DNA from: Paenibacillus taichungensis
GTDB lineage: Bacteria; Bacillota; Bacilli; Paenibacillales; Paenibacillaceae
DNA length: 64,000 bases
Direction: 5' to 3'
Assembly: GCF_003287275.1 (NCBI RefSeq)
Contig: NZ_QEVW01000010.1
Span: 1-64,000, forward strand
The position numbers and the translations under genes were made by a program. Below the pieces are notes generated by a model. It had not been told where the DNA came from, ran no database searches, and worked only from the letters and a program-made list of their open reading frames with translations. Shown here piece by piece: positions 9,012-18,800 of this stretch (position 1 is the stretch's first letter; each line of letters begins with the position of its first letter).

Positions 9012-10846
9012 TGAAGCGCAGCCTGTCCATCCGCCTGTTCTTTCATTTTGCCGTCGTGATTACGTTGTCCCTGTCCGCCATCGGCCTGTTCACCTATACC
9101 TATGCCTCGACTGAAATGAACGACCAGCTTGCGGACAATATCGCCCAAACGATGCGCAATACGGCATACCAGACCGATCTGTATTTGCAAAATTATGATC
9201 GTGCGACCTACTCCATCCTCTCGAACGGAAGTGTGAAGCACTTTCTCGATATGAATTCGGAGGACAGTTATGCCTATTACGAGTACAGCCGTCAGATTAA
9301 GACGAATGTGTTCCCGCCTGTTTTTATGTTATACCCACAGATCAAGTTCCTGTATGTTATCGGGGATAACGGGCGTGTTGTGATTGATGACAACCAGAAT
9401 TCAGCCGGCATACCGGATATCGACGCGGTACAGCAATATAAGGAGTTGCTGGCTGCAACCCCTGCAAATGGCGAATCGACGTTGCTGACCCGCAGTATTC
9501 GCGGTGGACAGAGTGCCAATGTGATTACGATCGCGCGACGGATCAGAGGGGTGTCCTCCTATACGCCCAATGGAGTACTGGCGATGGAAGTGAATGTGCT
9601 GGAACTTGACAAAATATGGGGAGAACTCGATCTCGGTCAAGGTGGGTATCAGTATGTGATGGATCAGAACGGAACGGTAATCTACACACCCGGGGACGAA
9701 GAGGCGCAGACGGCTATGCCGTCCAACACTGTGAACAGGCTTATGCACATGGAGGCAGGGTTACTGGAACAGAACACGGATGGCACCAAGCGGCTGCTCA
9801 TATCGGAACTTTCGGCATATTCGGGATGGCGCTTTGTCGCTTCCGTGCCGCTGTCGGAGCTGCAAAGACCGATTGCAACGATTCGTTCGGCCACCTTATG
9901 GGTTGGTGCAGGGACCTTGCTCGCTGCACTTGTCGTGGCCTACCGGATTGGAGCATCTCAAGTGGAACCCATTCGTGTGCTGATGATCGGAATGAGACAG
10001 ACGGAGAAGGGAATCTGGAACAAGGTGGAGATGAAGGAAAGGCGCGATGAAATTGGTGTGCTGATTCGCAGCTATAATCTGATGGTCAGCCGCCTGTCGG
10101 ACATGATTGAGAGTGTATACGAGTCGGAGCTGCGCCGCCAGAAGTCGGAAATCGAGCTTCAGCAGGAGGCGCTGGAACGGCACCGTGCGGAATTTCAGGC
10201 GCTTCAGTTGCAGATCAATCCGCATTTTCTCTACAACACCCTGGAAACGATCAAATGTTATGCCGTCGTACAGGACTCCGAAGAAATCGCACAGATGGTG
10301 GAATCCATGGCTCATATGCTCCGTTATTCCATTCAGACCAATCTGGAGGAAATTACGGTTGCCAATGAACTGAAGCACGTGCTGGCCTACCTTTCCATCA
10401 TGAAACATCGCATGGATCGGGAGCTTGAAGTGGAGGTCATCATTGCACCGGATCTGTTGTTGGAAAAAATGGTTCGACTCACTCTTCAGCCACTGGTGGA
10501 AAATGTGCTACAACACGCATTTCCGCGAGGCATGGAGCCCGGTCACTTTATCCGTATCGATGCTCGGCGCCTGGAAGATCGCTTTCTTGTCATCGTCCAG
10601 GATAACGGCATGGGCATGAGCGAGGAACGCCTGAAGAAGCTGCGTGACCGTCTGGAATTGAATCGTCTGGCAGGCGAAGATTCCGATGATGTCTACCATC
10701 GCGGAGGCATCGGACTCATGAATGTTCATCGCCGGATACAGCTGGTATTTGGAGAAATGTATGGCTTGATGATTGAGAGTGAGCAAGGCTTGGGAACGAC
10801 CATTACGATGGCGCTTCCCGCAGATCAGCATAGCAAACGGATTTAA
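9008..10846 (+). CDS. yesM: YesM-type sensor histidine kinase
   Basis: 612 residues: an N-terminal membrane helix (about 12-32), a large extracytoplasmic sensor domain of the dCache type (33-290), a second helix (about 290-312) and a HAMP domain. Then come a His_kinase domain with phospho-acceptor His406 (INPHFLYNTLET) and an HATPase_c domain (LTLQPLVENVLQHAF, DNGMGM, GGIGLMNV). The gene overlaps yesN by four bases, so the two proteins form one signalling unit. The extracellular ligand is probably an oligosaccharide from this locus. Confidence 0.92.
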   Translation: MMKRSLSIRLFFHFAVVITLSLSAIGLFTYTYASTEMNDQLADNIAQTMRNTAYQTDLYLQNYDRATYSILSNGSVKHFLDMNSEDSYAYYEYSRQIKTNVFPPVFMLYPQIKFLYVIGDNGRVVIDDNQNSAGIPDIDAVQQYKELLAATPANGESTLLTRSIRGGQSANVITIARRIRGVSSYTPNGVLAMEVNVLELDKIWGELDLGQGGYQYVMDQNGTVIYTPGDEEAQTAMPSNTVNRLMHMEAGLLEQNTDGTKRLLISELSAYSGWRFVASVPLSELQRPIATIRSATLWVGAGTLLAALVVAYRIGASQVEPIRVLMIGMRQTEKGIWNKVEMKERRDEIGVLIRSYNLMVSRLSDMIESVYESELRRQKSEIELQQEALERHRAEFQALQLQINPHFLYNTLETIKCYAVVQDSEEIAQMVESMAHMLRYSIQTNLEEITVANELKHVLAYLSIMKHRMDRELEVEVIIAPDLLLEKMVRLTLQPLVENVLQHAFPRGMEPGHFIRIDARRLEDRFLVIVQDNGMGMSEERLKKLRDRLELNRLAGEDSDDVYHRGGIGLMNVHRRIQLVFGEMYGLMIESEQGLGTTITMALPADQHSKRI

Positions 10847-10876
10847 TTGAACCTATAACAGGGAGGAAGATCGAAC

Positions 10877-11644
10877 ATGAATATTAACTTGCAGAACAAA
10901 ATTGCGCTGGTTACCGGCTCCAGCGGAGGAATTGGTGCTGCCATTGCTGGGGCATTGGCACGTTGCGGAGCAAAGGTAGCTGTGAATGGCTTGCATAATA
11001 TGGATCGGGCGGAGGAGGTCGTGGCCGCCATCCGGGATGCTGGCGGTGAAGCAGCGGCATTTCAGGCAGATGTGACCGATACGAATGCCATAGAATCGAT
11101 GGTTGGGGATATTACGCTCCGCTTTGGCGGTCCGATTGATCTGTTGATTAATAATGCAGGGCATCTGGTTGAACGGAGTCCGATTGAAACGATGAGCGAG
11201 GAGCTTTACAGCCGGATTATGGATGTCAATCTGAAGAGCGCTGTTTTTGTCTCCAAAGCGGTCATTCCTGGTATGAAAGCGGCTGGAGGCGGCCGAATTA
11301 TCAATCTGACCTCGGTAGCGGCTCATAACGGGGGCGGTCCGGGTGCAGCTATTTACGCAGCCTCCAAGGCATCTGTCATTGCGTTAACCAAAGGACTTGC
11401 CAAAGAACTGGCGCCTGGCGGGATTACGGTCAATGCCCTTTCACCGGGCTTCATCGGGCAAACGGCATTCCATGCAACGTTCACCTCGGCGGAAGGCCGA
11501 TCTTCTGCGGTAAGCAGCATTCCGCTTGGACGAGAAGGGACTCCCGATGATGTCGCAGGAGCGGCGCTGTACCTGTGTTCCGAGCTGGGTTCTTTTATAA
11601 CCGGAGAAACGATTGAAATCAATGGCGGAATGTACATGCGTTGA
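10877..11644 (+). CDS. SDR family NAD(P)-dependent oxidoreductase
   Basis: 255 residues, a classical short-chain dehydrogenase. It has the Rossmann motif TGSSGGIG near the N-terminus, NNAG, and the catalytic Ser146, Tyr160 and Lys164 (YAASK). GGGAGGAAG precedes the ATG. Sequence alone does not separate a FabG-like reductase from sugar-acid reductases. Because it lies between a two-component system and a polysaccharide lyase, a reductase acting on an unsaturated or keto uronate (as KduD or DEH reductases do) is a reasonable inference, not a proof. Confidence 0.88.
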   Translation: MNINLQNKIALVTGSSGGIGAAIAGALARCGAKVAVNGLHNMDRAEEVVAAIRDAGGEAAAFQADVTDTNAIESMVGDITLRFGGPIDLLINNAGHLVERSPIETMSEELYSRIMDVNLKSAVFVSKAVIPGMKAAGGGRIINLTSVAAHNGGGPGAAIYAASKASVIALTKGLAKELAPGGITVNALSPGFIGQTAFHATFTSAEGRSSAVSSIPLGREGTPDDVAGAALYLCSELGSFITGETIEINGGMYMR

Positions 11645-11678
11645 TGCTACACCATTGCGATAAGGAGGGGACGATACG

Positions 11679-14048
11679 ATGGAAGTGAAGCGGAAGCTTG
11701 CAGAAAGACCGTTGTACCAACCAATCAGCGGGCCATTCCATGTGGACTATGCACCTGATGAACATACCGTTCTGGCAGAGAATCCGCCAAGATTTACCTG
11801 GATGGCGGCGCAGCAGGAGGATGAGAACGCCTATATGCTGCAGGTGTCGGTGGGGCCTTCTTTTCAGGAAGAAGGGACGATGACCTTTGCGCCGCTCCCG
11901 TATAACTTTTTCACGCCGGATAAAGTGTTTGAACCTGGAGATTATTATTGGCGATATGCACTGCTTGTAGATCATCCAGTGCAGCAAGGTAGCGAAGCCG
12001 AAGTGGATGTCGTGCTGGGTAAGCAGCAGGAAATGTCGACATGGAGTGAGGTGAGGCGGTTTACGGTACCAGCGGGATTGCCCGAGACACCGATACCTTC
12101 TCGGGCACAGCGGTATGTTGCCACGGAAACGTCTCACCCTCGGCTATGGCTCGGAGATAGCGGGCTAAGGGCACTTGCGGATGCCATTGCGTCAGATGCT
12201 ACATATTGCGGCTGGGATATGTTTATGGCAAAATCCGTGGAGCCATGGGCCAACAGAGAGCCGATCAGTGAACCGCTGCCTTACCCGGATAACAAACGTG
12301 TCGCTGCGCTGTGGAGGCAAATGTACATTGACTGTCAGGAAACGTTATATGCGATTCGTCATCTCAGCATCGCGGGGCGGGTGCTTCGTGACGAACGGTT
12401 GCTTGGTGCAGCGAAAACCTGGCTGTTGCATGTAGCGGCTTGGGATACGGAAGGAACGACCTCCCGTGATTACAACGATGAAGCGGCCTTTCGGGTCGCA
12501 GCCGCGCTCGCTTGGGGCTATGATTGGCTGCATGATGAGTTGAACAGTGAAGAGCAAGATGTGGTGAGGCGCAGTTTGCTGCGGCGGACAGAACAGGTGG
12601 CCCAGCATGTGATGGTCCGCTCGAAAATCCATCATGTGCCTTATGACAGCCATGCTGTGCGTTCATTGTCTTCCGTGCTTGTGCCCTGCTGCATGGCCAT
12701 GTTGCATGAGGAGCAGCAGGCTGCAGAGTGGCTGGATTATGCGATCGATTATTATGCCTGTCTGTACTCCCCTTGGGGAGGAAGTGATGGAGGTTGGGCC
12801 GAAGGTCCAATGTACTGGACAACAGGTATGGCCTACGTGACCGAAGCGATGAATTTGTTGCGAAACTATGCGGGCATCGATTTCTTCTGTCGGCCGTTCT
12901 TCCAGCGTACTGGGGATTTTCCACTCTACGTGTACCCGCCCGATGCTCGGCGCGCCAGCTTTGGAGATCAGTCTACGCTGGGTGACCCCGTAAACTTGAA
13001 AACAGGCTATCTTGTCCGCCAACTGGCAGGTGTTACAGGAAACCGCTGGTACCAGTGGTACTTTGAGCGTGTACGCCAATCCGATCCGGGGACAGAGGGA
13101 GCTTTTTATAACTACGGTTGGTGGGACTTTAACTTTGACGACTTGGTATACCGCCACGATTATCCGCAGGTGGAGGAAGAGTCGCCTGTGGACATTGAGC
13201 CACTTAAGTGGTTCCGTGATGTGGGGTGGGTAGCGATGCATCATCGGATGGATAATCCGGATGAGCATATCATGCTGCTTCTCAAGTCGAGCCGTTACGG
13301 CTCGATCAGCCACAGTCATGCGGATCAGAACAGCTTCACTTTGCATGCATTTGGTGAGCCACTTGCAGCGGATACAGGCTATTATATCGCGCACGGCAGC
13401 TCTTTTCACCGGGAATGGCGCAGGCAGACACGCTCCAAAAACAACCTGCTGATCGGTGGAGCAGGTCAGTATGCGGAGAACAACAAGGTGCTGAACATGG
13501 CCGCCACCGGGCAGATCGAGGAGGCCTATTGGCGGGATGGCGATGGTTATGTGCGCGCGGTAGCGACCGATGCCTATGCCAGCACCGTACCCCATGTGAA
13601 GCGTGTTGTACGGGAGATTCATTTTCTGCAATCATCCTATTTCGTCATTGTGGACCACATTGACCTGGAGAAGCCGGACAGCGTTCAATGGCTGTTTCAT
13701 GCACTGCACCCGCTACAGCTGAAAGGGCAGAGCTTCCGTCTGGACGGTAATAAGGCTGGGCTTGAGGGCACGTTTGTATATGCTTCCTCCGGTGAGCTGG
13801 CGCTCAGCCAGACGGATCAATTCGCAGAGGTGGACCCGGCAGAGTACGAAGGACTGGAAAGACATTATCATCTGAGCGCAGAAACGCGCCCTGCTTCAAG
13901 CCATAGAATTGTAACACTGCTTGTGCCGTATAAGATCGAGGAGCCGAAGTATGTCCCCTATTTCATCGATGACCAGGATCACGGCATCCATCTCTATTTT
14001 ACCGACAACGGTGTTACGAAGAAGATCGAGGTATCCAAGACGTACTAG
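11679..14048 (+). CDS. Heparinase II/III-type polysaccharide lyase with N-terminal DUF4962
   Basis: 789 residues, no signal peptide, so probably cytoplasmic. An N-terminal beta-sandwich (DUF4962, residues about 10-135) precedes an alpha-toroid domain (about 140-480) and a C-terminal heparinase II/III-like beta-sandwich. The last carries the conserved HSHADQNSFTLHAFGEPLAADTGYY segment, whose His is a metal or catalytic ligand in this fold. Enzymes of this type cleave uronic-acid polysaccharides or oligosaccharides by beta-elimination (heparinoids, alginate and others). The substrate cannot be read from sequence. A likely role is breakdown of imported oligosaccharides to unsaturated monomers for the adjacent SDR. 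A strong AAGGAGGGG site precedes the ATG. A terminator and a cre-like site follow. Confidence 0.85.
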   Translation: MEVKRKLAERPLYQPISGPFHVDYAPDEHTVLAENPPRFTWMAAQQEDENAYMLQVSVGPSFQEEGTMTFAPLPYNFFTPDKVFEPGDYYWRYALLVDHPVQQGSEAEVDVVLGKQQEMSTWSEVRRFTVPAGLPETPIPSRAQRYVATETSHPRLWLGDSGLRALADAIASDATYCGWDMFMAKSVEPWANREPISEPLPYPDNKRVAALWRQMYIDCQETLYAIRHLSIAGRVLRDERLLGAAKTWLLHVAAWDTEGTTSRDYNDEAAFRVAAALAWGYDWLHDELNSEEQDVVRRSLLRRTEQVAQHVMVRSKIHHVPYDSHAVRSLSSVLVPCCMAMLHEEQQAAEWLDYAIDYYACLYSPWGGSDGGWAEGPMYWTTGMAYVTEAMNLLRNYAGIDFFCRPFFQRTGDFPLYVYPPDARRASFGDQSTLGDPVNLKTGYLVRQLAGVTGNRWYQWYFERVRQSDPGTEGAFYNYGWWDFNFDDLVYRHDYPQVEEESPVDIEPLKWFRDVGWVAMHHRMDNPDEHIMLLLKSSRYGSISHSHADQNSFTLHAFGEPLAADTGYYIAHGSSFHREWRRQTRSKNNLLIGGAGQYAENNKVLNMAATGQIEEAYWRDGDGYVRAVATDAYASTVPHVKRVVREIHFLQSSYFVIVDHIDLEKPDSVQWLFHALHPLQLKGQSFRLDGNKAGLEGTFVYASSGELALSQTDQFAEVDPAEYEGLERHYHLSAETRPASSHRIVTLLVPYKIEEPKYVPYFIDDQDHGIHLYFTDNGVTKKIEVSKTY

Positions 14049-14082
14049 GGAGTGCTGACCTAAAGAAAACGCAATCTCATCT

Positions 14083-14119
14083 AAAACATCCCCATTGTGG
14101 CAGGCGGTGGGGATGTTTT
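14083..14119 (+). terminator. Terminator after the lyase gene
   Basis: An 11-bp perfect stem (AAAACATCCCC, 14083-14093, with 14109-14119) and a T run. It separates the enzyme and regulator genes from the highly expressed binding-protein gene that follows. Confidence 0.85.
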
Positions 14120-14128
14120 AACATCTAT

Positions 14129-14143
14129 TTGAAAGCGCTTCAC
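14129..14143 (+). promoter_or_regulatory. Candidate cre site before the solute-binding protein gene
   Basis: TTGAAAGCGCTTCAC keeps the TGAAAGCGCTT core of cre sites but misses the last two consensus positions, so it is a weaker match. It sits between the terminator and the lplA-like gene, as expected for a separate, carbon-repressed promoter. Confidence 0.4.
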
Positions 14144-14183
14144 CAATGAGTGGTACCTAAATCAGGATGAAAAGAGGGGTAGC

Positions 14184-15734
14184 ATGAAAAAGTGGATGGT
14201 CTCAGGCATGGCGTTATTGCTGGCAGCAGCTGTCATGACAGGATGCAACAAAGGCAGCGGAGCGGCATCCGGTGAGGGCGGGGGAGACGGCAAAACAAAA
14301 TTCTCCATTTCACTACGTACGCTGGCGTATACCTATGTGGAGAAGTCACCGGACATTAACAAGGATCAATGGGTGAAGAAACTGGAGGATCTGACCAATA
14401 CCGATCTGAAAATTATCCTGGTGCCCCATAAGGAATATGAACAGAAAATGGTCCAGATGTTTGCCACCAATGATATTCCTGATGTGGTGCAGGGTGACGG
14501 CGGCGTCAACGGCAAAGAGATGGCCGGATCGGTCGAAGCAGGAGTATTTCAGCCGCTGGATGAACTGCTGCAGCAGTACGGGCAAGATTTGCTGAAAGCC
14601 GTGCCGAAGGAAGCCTGGGACCAGGTAACTCATGACGGACATATCTATGCCATTCCCGAATATTTATCCAATCCATCCCGCCGGGCAACCTGGATTCGCA
14701 AGGATCTGCTGGATCAAACGGGACTGCCGGTGCCTACTACGGTTGAGGAGACCATGGACGTTTTGCGCGCCTTTAAGAAACTCGGCGTGGAGAATCCGTA
14801 TATGGGGCGTGAGGATTTCAAATATGCGGATACCTTTTTCGGTGCCTATGACGTACAGCAATTCCTGTCCATGATGGAGCAGCAGGGTGACCAGGTTGTA
14901 CCGAAGTTCATGGATAACGAGAATATGCAGCAAGCCCTAACGGTCTATAAGACGATGTACGAGGAAGGGCTGATCAACAAAGAGTTCGCGACCATCAATT
15001 CCACCGTATTCAAAAATACGATTCTCTCTGGCAAGGCGGGCATGTGGTCCATGAACGCTAACGAACTGATCCAATGGGAGAAGCAGATTAAAGCGTCGGT
15101 TCCCGATGCCAAAATCGAGATTATCCCTTCCCCAGTCGGCCCCGACGGAAAGGGCGGTTATTATTTGTACGGTCCGGTGACACGTGCCTACTTTATTAAT
15201 AAGGATGCGGCTGATCCGGCTTCCATTATCCGTTTCTTCAACTGGATGGTGTCAGACGAAGCCGAGAAGTTTTTCACATACGGCACAGAAGGAGAGACCT
15301 ACACAGAGGATAATGGCGTGATTTCATACACAGCGCCAACAGACTCTGCTGGTGTGGACGAAGAGCGTTATCGTCAGTCGTTCTTATGGTTCGTACAGGA
15401 CACGACGTACAATAAAGGCTCGTTGTCGCTGACAGAAGAAGGCAGAAAGCTGATGAATATTTACGATACCATTTTAGCCAAAGAAGGTCGGGATGGCATC
15501 AACTTTGATCCGCGTTTGGAAGCCTTTGTACAGAATCCTGATATTGCTCCCAATTCGGATACACCTCCTCAGGTATTGCTCACACACATGATCAAGATGG
15601 TTTATGGTAAGGAGCCGATTTCTGATTGGCCGAAAGTGGTAGAGGAATGGAAATCCAAAGGTGGCGATCAGGCAATCAAAGAAGCCACCGAGAAATTCAA
15701 TAAGGGTGAGGGAGTGTCGGCACCGCGTCGCTAA
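14184..15734 (+). CDS. lplA: Sugar ABC transporter substrate-binding lipoprotein, LplA type
   Basis: 516 residues. A lipoprotein signal peptide ends in VMTGC (lipobox, Cys about 21), then a Gly/Ser linker and a two-lobed family-1 solute-binding domain. The length and the motif EYLSNPSRRATWIRKDLLDQTGLPVP match the LplA group that works with LplB/YtcP permeases. It is anchored to the outer face of the membrane and passes its ligand, probably a lyase-generated oligosaccharide, to the permeases encoded at 6063-7931. It has its own upstream terminator and cre-like site, which suggests separate and stronger expression. Confidence 0.9.
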   Translation: MKKWMVSGMALLLAAAVMTGCNKGSGAASGEGGGDGKTKFSISLRTLAYTYVEKSPDINKDQWVKKLEDLTNTDLKIILVPHKEYEQKMVQMFATNDIPDVVQGDGGVNGKEMAGSVEAGVFQPLDELLQQYGQDLLKAVPKEAWDQVTHDGHIYAIPEYLSNPSRRATWIRKDLLDQTGLPVPTTVEETMDVLRAFKKLGVENPYMGREDFKYADTFFGAYDVQQFLSMMEQQGDQVVPKFMDNENMQQALTVYKTMYEEGLINKEFATINSTVFKNTILSGKAGMWSMNANELIQWEKQIKASVPDAKIEIIPSPVGPDGKGGYYLYGPVTRAYFINKDAADPASIIRFFNWMVSDEAEKFFTYGTEGETYTEDNGVISYTAPTDSAGVDEERYRQSFLWFVQDTTYNKGSLSLTEEGRKLMNIYDTILAKEGRDGINFDPRLEAFVQNPDIAPNSDTPPQVLLTHMIKMVYGKEPISDWPKVVEEWKSKGGDQAIKEATEKFNKGEGVSAPRR

Positions 15735-15762
15735 CGATTTAAGTTGAACTATACATTTTACA

Positions 15763-15796
15763 CGATAACAGCGATCGGAAGGTTGTTCTGTTATCG
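15763..15796 (+). other. Hairpin between the binding protein gene and the large secreted enzyme gene
   Basis: CGATAACAG (15763-15771) pairs with CTGTTATCG (15788-15796), leaving a 16-nt loop with no T run. It may stabilise the upstream transcript end or act as a weak attenuator before the large gene. Confidence 0.5.
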
Positions 15797-15831
15797 GAGT
15801 GACAAGTCAGCTGAATATGGAGGGGATACAA

Positions 15832-18800
15832 GTGAGTGACGTGTTCATAACGTGGAAGAGGCGGGTTGTACTTGTTGCCATGTCTGTCATACTCATTAGC
15901 GGTATTACCGTTCCCGTGCATGAAGTTCGGGCGATGGAAGACGCTATTCCTAGCTCTATTTTCAATATTACACAGGAAGAAAATATCCCAGATCCGGAGG
16001 GCCCAGAGCTGGAGATTTACGCGGAAAACTTTGATGATCCGGACAATTTTGGCTCTACTGGCGGAATTGCATTGAGAGCTCCCTGGCTGCAGGAAGGAGA
16101 AGGTGGAAGCAAGGCCAAAACGTCATCTTCCACAACCGCACCTTCGCTGCCCAACATGATCAAGATTGACGGAACCGATGCACTCGCTCTGCCGCTTGAT
16201 CTGACTGGATACGGAAATATCCGGCTGAGCTACTACACGCGCGCCTCATCCTATATCAGCGGTAGCATTATTATCGAATGGTCGAAGGACGGAGGCATTT
16301 CCTGGGCTACGCTGGAGACATTTGAACTTCCTCCGGGTACTCCTGACGTGAAGAACAAGCAAGGAAATACGCTAAAAAGCTGGACGCTGGGCTCGGAAGC
16401 GAACAATAACAGCACGGTGAAAATTCGTTTTCGAACAGGAGATGCCATGCAGGCCAACATGTATATCGACAATGTTGCCATTTACGGTCAGGCTATTCCC
16501 GGTATAACGCCTGCCCCATCCCCAGTGCCGCCTGGAGAGGAGAATACTGAGTTTACGCCACCACAAGGAGTGACTTTATACGAAGATGTGGAGATTGGCA
16601 CGGCTGGTGGGCGAGCAATCTATTCATCCATTGCTGTTCCCGAGACAGCGGCAGCTGAACCGATGCCGGTCATGGTCTATATCCATGGAGGTGGATGGAA
16701 TCACGGGGATCGAAAGCAGGCATTAAACTCCATATGCAATTATGTACTCAAACGTGGTTATATCGGTGTATCTCTGGACTACCGGCTGACACCTGAGGCG
16801 CCCTTCCCTGCCCAGATTCAGGATGTAAAGCTCGCTATCCGATACTTGCGAGCTCATGCGGCGCAGTACAATCTGGACCCGAGTCGTATCGGCGTCTGGG
16901 GATCATCTGCGGGCGGCCATCTGGCTGCATTACTCGGCACAACAGGGGACATGGTCGCTGGTGACACTGTAGAGCTCGATACAGGGGTGACGGTAGATGT
17001 ACCTGATCTTGAAGGTTCTGGCGGATGGCCTGAGTATTCCGATAAAGTGCAGGCCGTCGCCGACTGGTACGGACCCGCTGATTTTACGACGGCATTTGCC
17101 AATAACTATAGCTCGGTTACGGCTCTGCTTGGTGGGCATCGTGCGTTCGATGTTCCGGAGCAGGCCAGACTTGCCATGCCTGGCACGTATGCTTCACCGG
17201 ATGATCCACCGTTCTGGATTCGGCACGGTGATGCTGATGCCACCATTCCCTATACCGACAGTGTTACTTTCGCGGGACAGCTTCAATCTGCGGGTGTCCC
17301 GATTGTGGATATGAAAGTCGTACCAGGTCAGGGCCATGGATTTACAGGGACGGCTTCCGAGATTGCTAATGCGGAGGCGTGGGCCTTCCTTGATGAACAT
17401 GTGAAGAACCGGATCGTTACGGAGCCCATTATTTTCAAAAGTAATCCCGAACACCCTTCGCCTGGAAATGAAGAAGAGGGAGAAGAAAAACCTTTGATTG
17501 AGAAGGTCATCGCCAGTAAACTGCCAAGCGACGATGCGGCGATTGACAGCGGAAAGCCTGATCTGAATTTCAATCAGGCAACGGGCTCCAGCACCGGATT
17601 ACTAAGCATCTCTTCCACTTCATCGACCAAGAAATATGTGTATTTCAAATTTGATATGACCGGAAATGAGCCTGAAGGAGATCGGTATCGACTTCGGATT
17701 GCCGCCAAGAAAGGCACATCGAATATCGATACAGAGTTGTCTCTATATGGTTTGAATGCAACGGACTGGAGCGAATCATCGTTAACCTGGTCGAATGCTC
17801 CGGTTCAAAGTCTCAGCGAAGCTTCGCTCGTTGGCACATTCCAGGTTACGGCAGATCGTAATGGAAGCCCAGCAGTCTATGAAGTGGATGTAACCGATGT
17901 TGTGAAGAGTCGTCCAGATGCGGGGCAGGTTGCATTTTTGCTCGCGGATGCGGGATCAACTGGTGTTTCCGTGAACGTATACACCAAGGAAGCCAACGGA
18001 ACAAGCAATCCGCGTCCACAGTTATCGGTCATTGCTTTAATTGAAGAAGGTAGTGACACGCAGTCGCCAGAATGGGAGCAGGGAGCCGAACTGAAAATTC
18101 GCAACTGGGGAACGGATTTTGCGGAACTGAGATGGCCCGCTGCCAGCGATGATACGGCTGTATCTGCCTACCGAATGTATCGGGATGGAGTTATGCTGGC
18201 AGAACAAGGTAAACAGTCATTTCGTGACAGCGGACTTGCAGCTGGAACATCGTACACGTTTCAAGTGAGGGCGATTGATGAGGCAGGTAACGTCAGCACT
18301 GCATTATCAACCGATATGACCACCCTTGCCGTTCCGGTTTCGTCCTTGTCTGTTGCTTCCGTCTCGGCAAGCGGCAGTGACGGTAACCTGGCGACCAATA
18401 CCATCGACAATAACAGTTATACACGCTGGTCTGTTGCCGGAGAGGGGCAATGGATCACGTTTGATCTGGGTCAGGCTCAGCAAGTGGGCTATGTTGGGAT
18501 TGGTTTTTACAAAGGGGATGTCAGGAAGACCTTTTTTGAGATAGAAACGTCTGTTGACGGTAATCATTGGACCCAGGTATATGACGGCGAAAGCAGTGGG
18601 GATACAACAGAAATGCAGGCATTTGATATCCCGGACACTTCTGCACGTTATGTACGGATCACCGGGCATGGCAATTCTGATTCCAGTATTTATACAAGTC
18701 TGACCGATGTGCATCTGTATGCCCCTTATGCAGGGGGAGGAACGCCCGTTGCCCTGATTCCATACATTGAGCCGCAACCACCGGAGGGAACGGTACCTTT

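Noticed and set aside
12663-13631. 322-codon minus-strand open frame inside the heparinase II/III gene
   Set aside because: It overlaps fully with a well-supported lyase and lacks a start context; a composition effect.
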